Shown here: piece after piece, positions 34,979 to 45,435 of the stretch | Layout of the letters: each line of letters opens with the position of its first letter | Numbering within the stretch: position 1 is the stretch's first letter | NCBI RefSeq assembly: GCF_030936135.1 | Contig: NC_082603.1 | Coordinates: forward strand, 26,750,880-26,814,879 | DNA: 64,000 bases | Reading direction: 5' to 3' | DNA from: Gavia stellata | Taxonomy: Eukaryota > Chordata > Aves > Gaviiformes > Gaviidae | The notes under the pieces: generated by a model | Seen by the model: only the letters and a program-made list of their open reading frames with translations | Database searches by the model: none | Told to the model about the DNA's origin: nothing | Translations under genes and position numbers: made by a program

Positions 34979-35983
34979 GCTCTTCCTTGGCAGCACAACG
35001 GAACAGCAAAGTGTAAAATGCTCCTGTTCTGGCTCGGTGGATAAATTGTCTACAAAGGGCTCTTCAACCTGAACACACGCCACAAAGGCGCATGGCACTT
35101 CTCCTGGCGAACAATGGCTGAGACTGAGTCACAGTGCTGCCGAGAAGCATCCCACCGCTGCCTGTCAAGGGAAAGAGACTCATGGTTTACCTCTGAGACA
35201 GCTTTTATTAATGAATTCCCAAGATCACTGTGGGATCAGGGGCACAGAAAAGAAGAGGAAAGGGAGAATAGGGATGAAACGCTCAGGCTCTGTGTCTGTG
35301 GGTCAGACACAATGCTCACAGCAATAAGCAGATCTACAAGTTATGCTGGTCCCTTTCCAGTTCCCATCCCAAGAGCTGGGGCTGGGACGAGGGGGAGAAG
35401 GCAAAGGCGGGTGCCCAGTGAAAGGACCAGGCAGCCTGTTTCACATGAAGAAGAAGAAATACCTTACGGCACCCCATAAAACTCAGTCTACTATGGCTCT
35501 CACTCTACTGGCAGCTTCTCAGTTGGTAACTACTAAGCACTCGAGTCTGGATATGGCCTTTAGGTTCAGATGTCCTTGAAGGTTGGCAGGGTGCAGTGGG
35601 GAAAGGATTGGTCTGTGCTCACTGTTTCTGATATTTTCTTTCTAAGCATCCATCCCCAGCCACTGCTGGAGAGGAGATACTGGAGCTTTGGACGAAATCC
35701 CACAAATTTTCATGGAAGCAGAACGGCAGGAAGGCAAACAGGAAAGAAGAGGAGTAAGGTACTATTCTCGGGGGCACTGGTTGAATTTCTCTCCTTGCTT
35801 TGCTGTGTTGTTTCCTTTTCCTCCAGCCACATGCTACAGAATTATGGCAAATGAATTAAGGGATTAAATCATAAGGGGGAATTAGAATCCTGCTGATTTA
35901 GAAGCAGAAGCCCAGATGGGCTTATTGAACTCTAGATGATGCAAGAGCATCTTGGGTAGTGTTGTGGATGTAGGTCACAAGAC

Positions 35984-36235
35984 AATTTAGGCTGGAACGA
36001 ACCTCTGAATGTCTCTGATCCAACAGCCCTCAAAGCAGAGCCAACTTAGATCAGGTTGCCCAGGGCTTTGTCCAGCCAAGTTTTGAATGTCTTCAAGAAC
36101 GGAGATTCCCTCACCTCTCTGATCCCCTGTGTTTAACCATCCTCAGGGTGAATTTTTCCCCTAATACCTAATCAAAGCTTTCCCATCTGCAGCTTGTGTT
36201 CATTGCATCTCCTATCACTGTGCACCTTGGGTGGA
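35984..36235 (-). repeat. CR1-type LINE fragment
   Basis: The + strand shows the familiar complement of a CR1 3' region in order. GGCTGGAACGAACCTCTGAATG corresponds to the TGGAAGGGACCT segment. Next come ATCAGGTTGCCCAGGGC, then CCAGCCAAGTTTTGAATGTC, then CCCCTAATACCTAATC, then CTTGTGTTCATTGC. The copy is diverged and non-coding. CR1 is the dominant LINE of birds, turtles and crocodilians, so this is one of the best clues to the host group. Ends are approximate. Confidence 0.8.
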
Positions 36236-36850
36236 TGTCCAGGTGCATCAGGGACCTATTCAGGCCCTGTTGTACTTGCCTTGTAAGCCAGATTGCTGGG
36301 CACAAGCTTCAGAGATGGTCCCAGATTAGACAGCACGTTCTGGTCCTCGCGAGCCCCTTGGACTCTCCCCATGTGAGCAGGCCTGGATGGGAGGTCTCAC
36401 CTCTCCATGGTGCATCAGTACTGCTGTTGAATCGGTCTCCCCTGTGTAAGGACAGGGTGAGGATTTGCTATTGCTATGACTGGAGACATCCCAAACAAGA
36501 TCCAAGGATTGCTCCCACAACCTATTTCCAGGGTCATCCAGGAGATGGTGGGTCTGGGGAAAAAGGACATAGAGTGGCCTTTGGTCTGCTGCATCCACCT
36601 GGGGAAACATAGGCACGGATAAAAAAGATCACCTGCCCACCTTCACTGCTGGCAACTGAGCCAAGCAATTCCTTCTCCCCAGTGCCATGAGTACTCCTCC
36701 GTGCTGCCTGTGGTCACATAGCATGAGGCCACGCTCAGCCACGGCTTTTGGTGACAGGCTCACAGGCAGGCAGACCTCCTCCAGTACATTTTGGCAGCTG
36801 GGAATCATCTCAGTGAAAGATGGAGGTGTGATGTGTTTGGCTGCGCTGTG

Positions 36851-36922
36851 GAAAAGAGAAGAGAAGAGAAGAAAAGAGAAGAGAAGAGAAGAAAAGAGAA
36901 GAGAAGAAAAGAAGGAAAAGAA
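36851..36922 (+). repeat. (GAGAA)n-type purine microsatellite
   Basis: Roughly 70 bases built from GAGAA and GAAAAGAGAA units without any pyrimidine. A simple repeat. Confidence 0.95.
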
Positions 36923-37607
36923 GTTGTCTGCAACATCCTGGCCTGTCTCTGCCACTGGGAATGGATGTGAGGTCTTGTTCAGGGAGGAGGTAGCCTGGCC
37001 CTGTGCAGCGAGGAAGGGAGAGGCAGAAGTCGTGAAACAGGGCTCTGTTTGGACCCAAATTCGATTTGCATGGTTAAAACTTGTTGATCCCATACAGGGT
37101 TTTCCTGGCTGGGAGCTAAACTTGGTTCCACAGCCAAGCTTTTTTCTTTTCCAGAGTGTTCAGCATAAATCAGACTTTCACAGCCGCCTTTGAGTGGAAG
37201 GAGCAAGAAATCACGTTTTGTCTCTTGTCCAGGAGCTCTGGGAGAAAGGAGCTGTCAGGAACCAGCCCAGATCCTCTGACACGTGCTCTGTGCATCCTCG
37301 CTGCCTGGCTCTGCATTCCCCCATCTGGTGTAACGGCTCCATCAGCTCCTGTGCGCTGCCTTCCCCAGCTGAGATCCCAGCCAGGCTGCTGACGTCCAAG
37401 TCGAGCTGCGCCCCAAGCAAGGGACACCGTAACAGCTTTCAGGCCGGGTTATGTTCTCCCTTGCCTCTCACCCAAGCCATTAAGTGGGTTTTAACACAGA
37501 TCCAGATCTGGCGTGGTGCCCTGCTGAGACCCCCTGCACCCCCCCAGTGTCATATCTTTAGGCTCTTTTTTTCTCTAGAGGATTGGCCCAGGGAAGTCAC
37601 CCTTCCA

Positions 37608-37835
37608 CGTGCTCTTCAAACTCTCTTGTCACTAGTCTCACTAGGAATTATTTTCCTAATATCTAAGTAGAATTTCCCTTTCTGTACCTTGTGTCCATTG
37701 CCTCCCATGCACCTCCAGGAAGAGTGCGGCTCCGTTTTCTCTATAACCACCCCTTAGACTTCTCTGGCCGAACAAGCCCAGCTTCCTCCACACCTTCCAA
37801 TTTGGCAAAGTACTGCAAATTTTTCTTCTACTGCT
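37608..37835 (-). repeat. Second CR1-type LINE fragment
   Basis: The + strand carries TTTTCCTAATATCTAAGTAG, then CTTGTGTCCATTGCCTC, then GAAGAGTGCGGCTCCG and TGGCCGAACAAGCCCAGC. These match successive parts of the complemented CR1 3' region. It has the same orientation as the copy 1.4 kb upstream but covers a partly different interval, so both could derive from one old insertion later split, or from two insertions. Confidence 0.75.
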
Positions 37836-37849
37836 TCACACGCATTTGA

Positions 37850-40060
37850 GGGAGAGGGGCAAGTTGCCACAAACACTACACGGGACACCTATGCCTGAGC
37901 ATCTCCTGGCAGGTAGGGAGGGCTTTGGTAGAGGTGGCTGCAGAAATCCTACCAGCACCTGCAGTGGAGCTGAGCGAGGGACCAAGAGCTCCATTGCTGA
38001 TCCTGTTGAAACAGATGGTTAAAGCCTTTCTGCTGGAGCCATTCCCTGCTAGTGAGATCCATACAGTCCATTAAAATTAGGGATCTTATTATGGGCTATA
38101 TAAAAAAGGTAAAGAGGAAATGAGAACCTTATGAAGGGTTTCTTATGTGTGCAGATGGCAAGGGCATCTGAGGCCAAGAAAGCCTCTCCAACAGGCTTTT
38201 TCCAAACAGAACTGCTCACTTTACAGGTTTTCCCCTCTTTCAGGACTATCTTTTCTGCACAGCTCACCCATGCTGACCAGCCACACTGTCCTCAGGATGG
38301 AGAAACAGACCCTAAACATGTGTCATGCTCTCAGGAGCACAGTCTCCTCTCCTTCTAGCACCAAATTCAGCCTTCAAATGCACTTTTGTGTCATACTCGG
38401 GTCTCTCCCCAACCCAAAGGAGCTGACTGTTTGCTGAACCCCCCAGCCTAGTTGAGGACCGGTGAGAGATCCTCTGTCCATCAGTATGGAGGAGCTATTT
38501 GAGTCTATTGAGTAGCATCAGGAGCACTGAGAGCCAGCTAAAACTGGGAATTCAGCCTTCCAGCAGTGGCACTGGGCCACTGCTCTGCCTCTGTTTCAAG
38601 ACAGTAGAAACCAGGGACCTTAAATACGGGACAGACTTTGGGTCTGTAGCAGAACCAGAGACCCTTATAGTCTGGGCATCCATTTGCTGGGATGACCACC
38701 TGCTGGGACATTTATTCCCTTTCTTCTTCTGTCCCTACCTGCCGTGCGTGGCTGTGCTGTCATGTGGCAGTGCCAGAGTGGGAGAAGGTCCCAGAGCTGC
38801 TCTCTGAACCTGTAGGATCCTGTGGGACACCTTGGCCACCCCCTTGGGTCCTGCTGGGGCCCCAAAGGGACTACAGAGGCTGGAAGTGTCCCTGGAGCAT
38901 GATCCTTATTTATACAGAATTATAATCTCTCTATAGAGTTGTAGGGGAGAGATTTTTGTCCCCCTGTGCAGGCTAAGAGCTGAAGCACAGTGAAGCTAAG
39001 TGACATGATCAAGGTTGTGCAGACAACCTGTGGCAGAGCAAGAACAGCAGCCCAGTGGTGTCGTGAGCCCTTGTCACTGCTGCTTGTCACCGCTGCTTGG
39101 TGGTAGAGCTCTGGCCACCTTGCCTCCCCGGCTGCCGAGCCAGCCAGCTCACGCCTTTCTCCTTCAGACTCCTACAATAAGACTCGCAAAGGCTCGAGTG
39201 TGGTTTCGTTTTCACTAATAAATCCCTGCTTGCACTTGAAGCTGCTGTGCCTTTTAAAACATTATCCGTGGCTCTGATTACACTCCTGATGAAAGCAGGC
39301 ATGGGCCTATTAGTTTTCATGGCAAAAGGCACTGCCACGTCCTGCTATCCTTTATGCATGCAGTGTAACCCAAGTTTCACAGGAAAGGGAGGGGGCAAAA
39401 AAGGCATCTTGTAAAGGCAGTGTCTGTCTCCACCTTCACTTCAGACTGAGAACATTACACACTTGAAATCTCCCCCTACAAACAGCTTTGATTAGTCCAT
39501 GCCATTTTTTTAATACTTTTTTTAAAATTATTTTTTTATTTGCTACCAACAATTAACTCCTGCTCTGCAACTCCAACCTGATGCCTCTGCCTCTCCAGCC
39601 CCTGCAATGGGCTGCACCAAGCAGCAGTAATGGGCATGGGGTGGGGACAAGGGAAACAGGAGCTACTTAAGCAGTGATGAGCAATAGGTGCTCTGGAGTG
39701 GTGTTTCCTCTTCATGGCTCAGAGAGGAGGTGGATATTTGGGGAGCAGAGTTAAGTGTCCACAGCCAACCAGTGTGAAAAACCCACCCCATGGCAACAGG
39801 TTTGCTCTGGGTCATTAACCCAGATATGAGGATGGGAGGCACAAAGGGGTTAATGCTCTCTCGTGGGAGATGATGGGGGGAGAAGGGGAGCTCTTCCAGA
39901 ACTGCTGAGGTGAGCTTTTCAAACTCCTTCAGCTTTGTTCTGTCCCTTAGGAGATGCTTGGAGAGCTTTTTGGAAACAGTGAAACAGTTTGTAGTGAAAG
40001 CAGAGGGATGGTGCTCAAACAGGCCTGCAGGCACCAAGCACAGGGACATGCGACCATGGC
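37850..40060. other. Spacer with a MIR-like relic
   Basis: No gene is recognised. A MIR-like fragment at 38.96-39.05 kb is listed separately. A block at 39.16-39.36 kb (CACTAATAAATCCC, TTAAAACATTATCCGTGG, CTGATTACACTCC, CCTATTAGTTTTC) has the look of a conserved element, with several OTX/PITX- and homeodomain-like cores, but this was not tested. Confidence 0.45.
38962..39052 (-). repeat. MIR-like SINE fragment
   Basis: The + strand reads GCTGAAGCACAGTGAAGCTAAG, then TGACATGATCAAGGTTGTGCAGAC, then TGTGGCAGAGCAAGAA. These follow, in order and spacing, the complemented MIR core known from amniote genomes (GAGGCACAGAGAGGTTAAG, TGACTTGCCCAAGGTC, GTGGCAGAGC). It is an ancient, diverged copy. Confidence 0.65.
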
Positions 40061-40061
40061 A

Positions 40062-40225
40062 GTGAGGAAAGGAAAGGGAAATAGGGAAATAGGGAAAGGG
40101 GAAGGGAAGGGAAGAGAAGGAAAAAGAAGAGGAAAGAGAGACAGAAGGCAAAAGATAGTAAGAAACAAAAAAGAGAAAGATAAAAAGTGAAAAAAATGAG
40201 AATATGGAGGAAAGAGGGAAGAAGG
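40062..40225 (+). repeat. Purine-rich low-complexity tract
   Basis: About 160 bases consisting mostly of GGGAAA, GGAAGGGAA and AAAGAGA-type sequence with few pyrimidines. It is the strand mirror of the polypyrimidine tract at 25 kb but shorter and less pure. Confidence 0.85.
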
Positions 40226-41569
40226 CAAGGAAGCCCCTCTGCAGCTCCTGGGATGGCTGGGTGCCTGAGGGCTGTGCTCCCCCTCTCCTGCGCAGGATCA
40301 CGCACCACCACCTGTGTCCAAGCACGTTTCCTCCCCTGCAGAAGGGCTGGCTGCCCTGCCCACCCCAAAACCAAGCCTGACAGCTGTTGGAGGGGCCGGT
40401 GGCCGAGCCGCTGCTGCAGCCGGGGAAGCGTTGGCTTGGCTCGGCCGCTGCCCGCGCGGAGCAGCCGGGAGAGGGTGGCAGGTGAGCGAGGCACAGTCAT
40501 TACTACAACAGATGGGAGAGGCATGACATTACATGGCAGGGCTATTATTTACTGAGTGCTCATGTTTGTCATGGCTGAAGATGACATCTTATTAAGGAGT
40601 CATGACACTGGGGGATTTTTTTAAGCCTGGGGGCCAAGAAAGCTAATGAACAGGGATAGCTCTAGGAATAGATGGAGGGTAGTGCCGTTTTCATGTCACA
40701 GGCAAAGCTGACTAACGTTTCACCAACCCGACTTCTGGGAGATTTCCAGGCTGTGGCACATCTCCCTCCTGCTCTTTAGGGATGGACACTCCTTGCCGTG
40801 GCCTGATTGTGCTGGCTCAGGTGGAAGTGGCTGTCTCAAGAGACCCTGCTGTAAGGGAGCAAAGCCTGGGCTATGTTACCAAAAATCTCCCACCTGTACC
40901 TAATAGCTGTGAACAACCAAACACTGGTAGTCCTGCAAACAAAGGCATGTGGCAGGGAATGGCTTTTGGACAGGTTTCCCCAAATTCCACCTTGCAGGGG
41001 GTTTGGAGGAGGACTTTCAGGCAGCGCATGCAATAGTTGTGGGAGAGTGGCAAGCGGGACCCCGCCGTTGGTGTGGCACTGTCACCCCTGTCTGATGCTT
41101 ATCAGGACAGCTAGACCAAAAGTGGGGCTGCCTGGCCCATTTTGTCCCCCCTCAGCCTGCCCCGACACCATCTTCGCAAGCCTTGCCCTCCTTCGCCTGA
41201 AACAAGAGCCACATCCCTGCAGCTCCCATGCGCCAGCTCCTTATCGCTGACCCGCTCTGTCAGTGTGGATGCTTGACTAATGTTCCCTTGTAAAATGTTG
41301 TGTTAAGCACATTCCAGCCGCTGACATTAAATACTTGGGCCAGGGCAGCGCTCACCCTCTGGCGGATGGAGCGCCGAGCCAGTCCCAGCCACACGCCCGA
41401 TGCTGCTGCAGCCAAAACATTTGCTCTTTTCTGCCCCATCTCCACCTCTCCCCTGCCCTCCCTCCGGCACAGGCAGCGTGGGCAGGGTGGGAAGGAGACA
41501 GTGGGCAGGACCACGGCTATCTGGCAGATGAAATAATAATTAGCCCAGCTGCCTCCCAGCCTCCCTTGC

Positions 41570-41710
41570 ATTCCTCCGTGCTAACAGCTCGGCTTATTTT
41601 GTTTTCATCCACAAATATTGACTCACTGGGTTCTTTTCACCTCGTGCCTATTAAAAAGGCATTGCTCATAGTATTGTTATTGAATTTGTTCTGCAGCTGC
41701 AAGAAGCGTC
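41570..41710. promoter_or_regulatory. AT-rich candidate enhancer with FOX/SOX-like cores
   Basis: A unique block with GCTTATTTTGTTTTCATCC, CACAAATATTGACTCAC (FOXA-like plus AP-1 TGACTCA), CCTATTAAAAAGGC (an inverted CCT...AGG pair around TATTAAAA, MEF2-like) and GTATTGTTATTGAATTTG (SOX-like). The density is suggestive only. Confidence 0.33.
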
Positions 41711-42099
41711 CAGCGGCTTCAAGGAATTCACCTGCGCCGCTAGCATGGGTCCTGAAGGCTGTGTGCCCTCAATACCCTCAGAAACTGCTTTGCCTGCTGC
41801 TCTCCAAGAGATGGGACCTGGGGCTGGCTCAGCAAGACTGTTGCCCAACCTTTCACCAAGGGGGGCATCAGGGTGGTGCTGGGGATGAAGCTACAGAGAT
41901 GTGGTCTGCTCCTGGGGGATGCTGCTTTGCTGCTCTGTGCCTCAGTTTCCCTGTTCAGCCTTGTGATTCCTGACAATTTTTGTAATGCACAGTGAGTGTT
42001 AGTGAAAAGACATGTGATTTAACAGTCTGACCTTTTGCTGTTGTAACTTGTCCTTCTATACTCAGTTCGGGTTGAAAATGTGGGTGTTGTTTCCAGATG

Positions 42100-42200
42100 C
42101 CTTAACCTGGCTGGGGCAATAACCAGAAAAATAAACCCCGTCATTACCTCGTCCGGGTAATTAATGAGCGTGACAGCAATTGCTCACACAGCCCCAGTCC
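42100..42200. promoter_or_regulatory. Small homeodomain-site element
   Basis: A run of unique sequence with GGGCAATAACC, CCGTCATTACCTCG, CCGGGTAATTAATGAGC and GACAGCAATTGCTC. It keeps several CpGs in a CpG-poor area and has TAATTA-type cores, a pattern consistent with a constrained regulatory element. Confidence 0.33.
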
Positions 42201-45200
42201 CGAGAGTTTGGGATCGCGGTTGTGGTGGAGGGGTTGATGGCTGTCCCCCATGCAGGGGGGGGTTGGGCTGCAGGAGAGGGATGTGCAATCTCTCACTGCT
42301 TACTCCGCAGTGTTCAGCCGAGGGCAGGGGCAGCGGGACAGCAGCCTGCTCGTGAGGAAACCCCCTGTTTCGGCAGCTGTGCTCAGCTTTGGCGTCTCTC
42401 CCAGGATAAAATTGACTGGCACCACATTCCCGGGGACTCCCCTCTGTCCCCAGCCATCCCTCCAGGGGAAATCCCAGGGATGCCAGCGCTCTGACAGCGG
42501 ATCTCACCTGATTCCCAAATCCCAAGATGGGATGGGAATAGGGAATTGGGACAGGTGAGAAAGGCTGCAGTATCAGCGGGCACCCAGGGGTGGGTATCCT
42601 CATCGAAACCTCTCCCTGTTCCCTGTGAATTGTCTCAGTGCCACCTTCTCCATCAGAGGTCTGACAGACGCCCATTCCTGTGGGTGGGCTGGGGTGTGGG
42701 CAGCCTTGGGATCCTCTATGTGCACATCTCCTACGGCCTCTGGGGGAGGGAAGGAGCCAGGGCGGCAGCTCGCTGGGGTGAGGTCTGCACATATAACCAG
42801 TGACAGGGCTGCCTCTCCTCCTCCCAGCTGGTCTTGCTCATCTGCAGGACAACTGAGCAGCAAATCTACGGAAAAGGACTTTCTGTGCTGATCTGATGGA
42901 CCGCCCCTTCCCGTCCTCTGGCAGGACCCTTGGCTCAACTTCTTCACCCCTCTAACCTCCCTCCAGATGCCTTTTTAACCTCCACCAGCATGAAAAGAGC
43001 CATCAGGTGAAATCCCAGTTCGCCACCCCTGCCTACACTCCAGCGATAGCCACCAGCCAAGCGTGGGGGCTGCTGCCGGCACCGGCATTGGGCAGAGCCG
43101 TGACCCCCTTGATGGAGGGGGTCTTTCGGGAGGAGGGATGGGCTCCATGCTGGCTGCCTGCCCCTGCCTGATGAGGCCATACCTGCTGCTGCTGTGCCCT
43201 GCTCAACCCTCCCACTTGTGGGGCTGCTGCCTTGGGGACCTTCCAGTCCCTGGTGTGGGTACAGCAAAGTGTGGCAAGAGATGTTTAACCCTGCAGAGAC
43301 ACTTGGGAGCATTGCCAGGGCTCAGGACATGGTGGCGGGCTCAGTGGGAGAAGAGGTCTATGCGAAAGGGGTCAGCCGGGGCACATCGGGGACGGCCGCA
43401 AAGTCACAGGGGCAGACACAATCCCAAATGCCCCATGTCAAGGGGGTTGTCTCCTGCCTTGTGACCAGCCTGCAAAAAATAACGCTGCTCCCTCCTTCTC
43501 CCAGTGCCTGTTAGTGGAAAGCAAATGTCAGTGTTGCCATGCCCAAGTGTTTATTTTGGCAACGGCTGGGGGCCTGGCCAGCAGGCACGGGGGGACATGG
43601 GGAGCTGGATTAGCCACCCAGTGGCAGCTCCTACGCTGCCCTGTTGAGGATGCAGTGCGGCCGGCGGGCACTTTTCTTCTGGCTTCAGGCAGCACCACAT
43701 CGGTCCATTGTAAATACCGACTGGCTGCAGGGAAGGCATCACGCCGGGCCCGGGCAGCAGCCGAAACCTGGAGGAGAACAAGGACCTGCCTGTGGGTACC
43801 ACTGAACCCTGGGGTCACCCATCAGGGCACTGGTTCCGGCTGATGCCTAGGGTCATTCCAGGCATAGCAGCCCCACGTCCCTGCCGCGGGGGTGGGAAGA
43901 AATCACCGCCAAGGAGTGTCCTGTTCTCCTGACCTTTGCTCTCCAAATATTTAGGATCCCACAGTGCACAGTCACAGGCCTTGTTCGGCTTCAGCGCGAT
44001 GCCATTTGCCTCCTGTCTCAGCTGTCCTCGGTAATTCATCTCCGGCTTTCTGAGCCGGGGACGGGGAAGACACGCTTGCACCACCGGCCTCCCCCGGGGT
44101 GAGTGCAGGGACTGGAGCACCTTCCCAAGCCCTGTCTGTCCCTTGTTCCCTGGGTCCTGCCTTGTCACAGGTCCATGGTCAGCAGGGATGGCGGGGAGCA
44201 TCTGTGGGAGGGCAGTCCCCTGTCCCTGGCAGGGCACACGGTTCGCTCCCCTGTCTGCATCCCTCACACTGGTGGTGATGAGGGAGAGTCCAGGCATGGT
44301 CAGCAGACCAAATGACTTTGCATTAGGGAAGGTCCTGGGAGAGTGCGTTTGGGGAGAGATGGTGTAATAAGCAGCAGGAGAAAACTGAGGTGCCCGTGAG
44401 CCACTGGCAAGCCAGAGAAGCAACCCCAGATCCCAATGTAGCCTAGTGTTTTTTGGTTAAGGGCTTGGGCCGGTGGCCTTATGAAACTGTACTGCACATG
44501 CTGTAATTCCCAGCCTGGGCACATGGCCCTGGGCAGCATCTGCTGGGGTCTGCAAGGGGTCTGAGCTTGCTGTCAGGAGGTGGCATAAACTAAGGAGGGT
44601 GCTCTTATCTCTTGGGATGGCTGCAGTTATACAATCCCTGCTGCATGAGTTCCTAGAGGTGCCTCTGCCCCGTGGCGGCTTCGAAGAGATGCCTGGTTGG
44701 AGAGGTCTGAGTGGAGGCTGGGACCTTCAGAAGAGGATACAGGAGGAGGAACCTCATTTGGGCAAGATCACCCCCTTGGTGAAGGAAGGAGAGTGCTCAG
44801 GTGGCAAATCCTTGGGGAAATGGTACTGACTATCATTGAGCATTAGTGACCTGAGGGTGCAAAGTAAGAAGAGCACAGGAGGAGGATGCTGAAAGCAGGA
44901 GTTACATTTTGAAAGGGGCAATAGTGGCTGTTGGATTAGCTCTGCTCTGACCACATTTACAGATAATTATATACGCTAAAATCCTGGGGTTGGCCATGCT
45001 TTTGCTCCCTTTGGTTGAACATCCACTGCTTCCACAGAGGACTTTCCCATTCATACCTGACACAGTGAAAGAAGAATAAGGACTGCTGTAGTGAAGATAC
45101 CACATCAGAGTCAACGCTTTAAATGAGACAGAGCCATAGGGGATGTGTCCATCAGAGACCATTGAGCCAGAAGGCTCAGGTGGACCCTCCCATTCAGCAG

Positions 45201-45354
45201 TCCCTTTGCTGATCGTTGCCAGGAGCTGAGAATGGCAAAACCCCCAAACCGCAGCTTGCGCGGTTTTATGATGAGCTAAAAGTTTATGGTATTTCACAGG
45301 CAAATTTTTTTTAAGGTCTTTTAAAATGAGATTTTATGAAACTATATTAGCACT

Positions 45355-45435
45355 AATTAAATTTTCATTTTTTAAAAATGAAATTACAGATGATTTTTCA
45401 CTATGCTCTTTGAAAGAACTGATAGCAGTTCTTTT
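45355..45435. repeat. Two short inverted repeats in an AT-rich block
   Basis: A near-perfect palindrome AATTTTCATTTTT/AAAAATGAAATT (45360-45385) is followed 30 bases later by a perfect 6-bp stem GAACTG-ATAG-CAGTTC (45416-45431). Both lie in an AT-rich block at about 45.3-45.7 kb. They may be remnants of a small DNA transposon or chance hairpins. No terminal repeats or target duplication could be identified. Confidence 0.4.

Larger units (their letters stand above)
31501..35980. other. Spacer downstream of the CpG domain
   Basis: CpG density drops at about 31.5 kb. No gene is recognised. A possible repeat relic at 32.74 kb and a GT microsatellite at 34.87 kb are listed separately. An AT-rich patch at about 33.90-34.05 kb (GTAAATATTAATCAAG) could be regulatory but is weak. 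Confidence 0.5.
40226..45354. other. Spacer with scattered candidate elements
   Basis: No gene is recognised. Blocks that look like conserved elements are at 40.49-40.64 kb (ACAGTCATTACTAC, GGCTATTATTTACTG) and 43.91-44.07 kb. Two stronger ones, at 41.57-41.71 and 42.10-42.20 kb, are listed separately. A short GTGCCTCAGTTTCCC at about 41.94 kb resembles part of a MIR SINE but is too small to call. Confidence 0.45.

Noticed and set aside
36687-37193. 168-codon frame with a Lys/Glu/Arg run
   Set aside because: The charged run is the translated (GAGAA)n microsatellite, and no domain is present.
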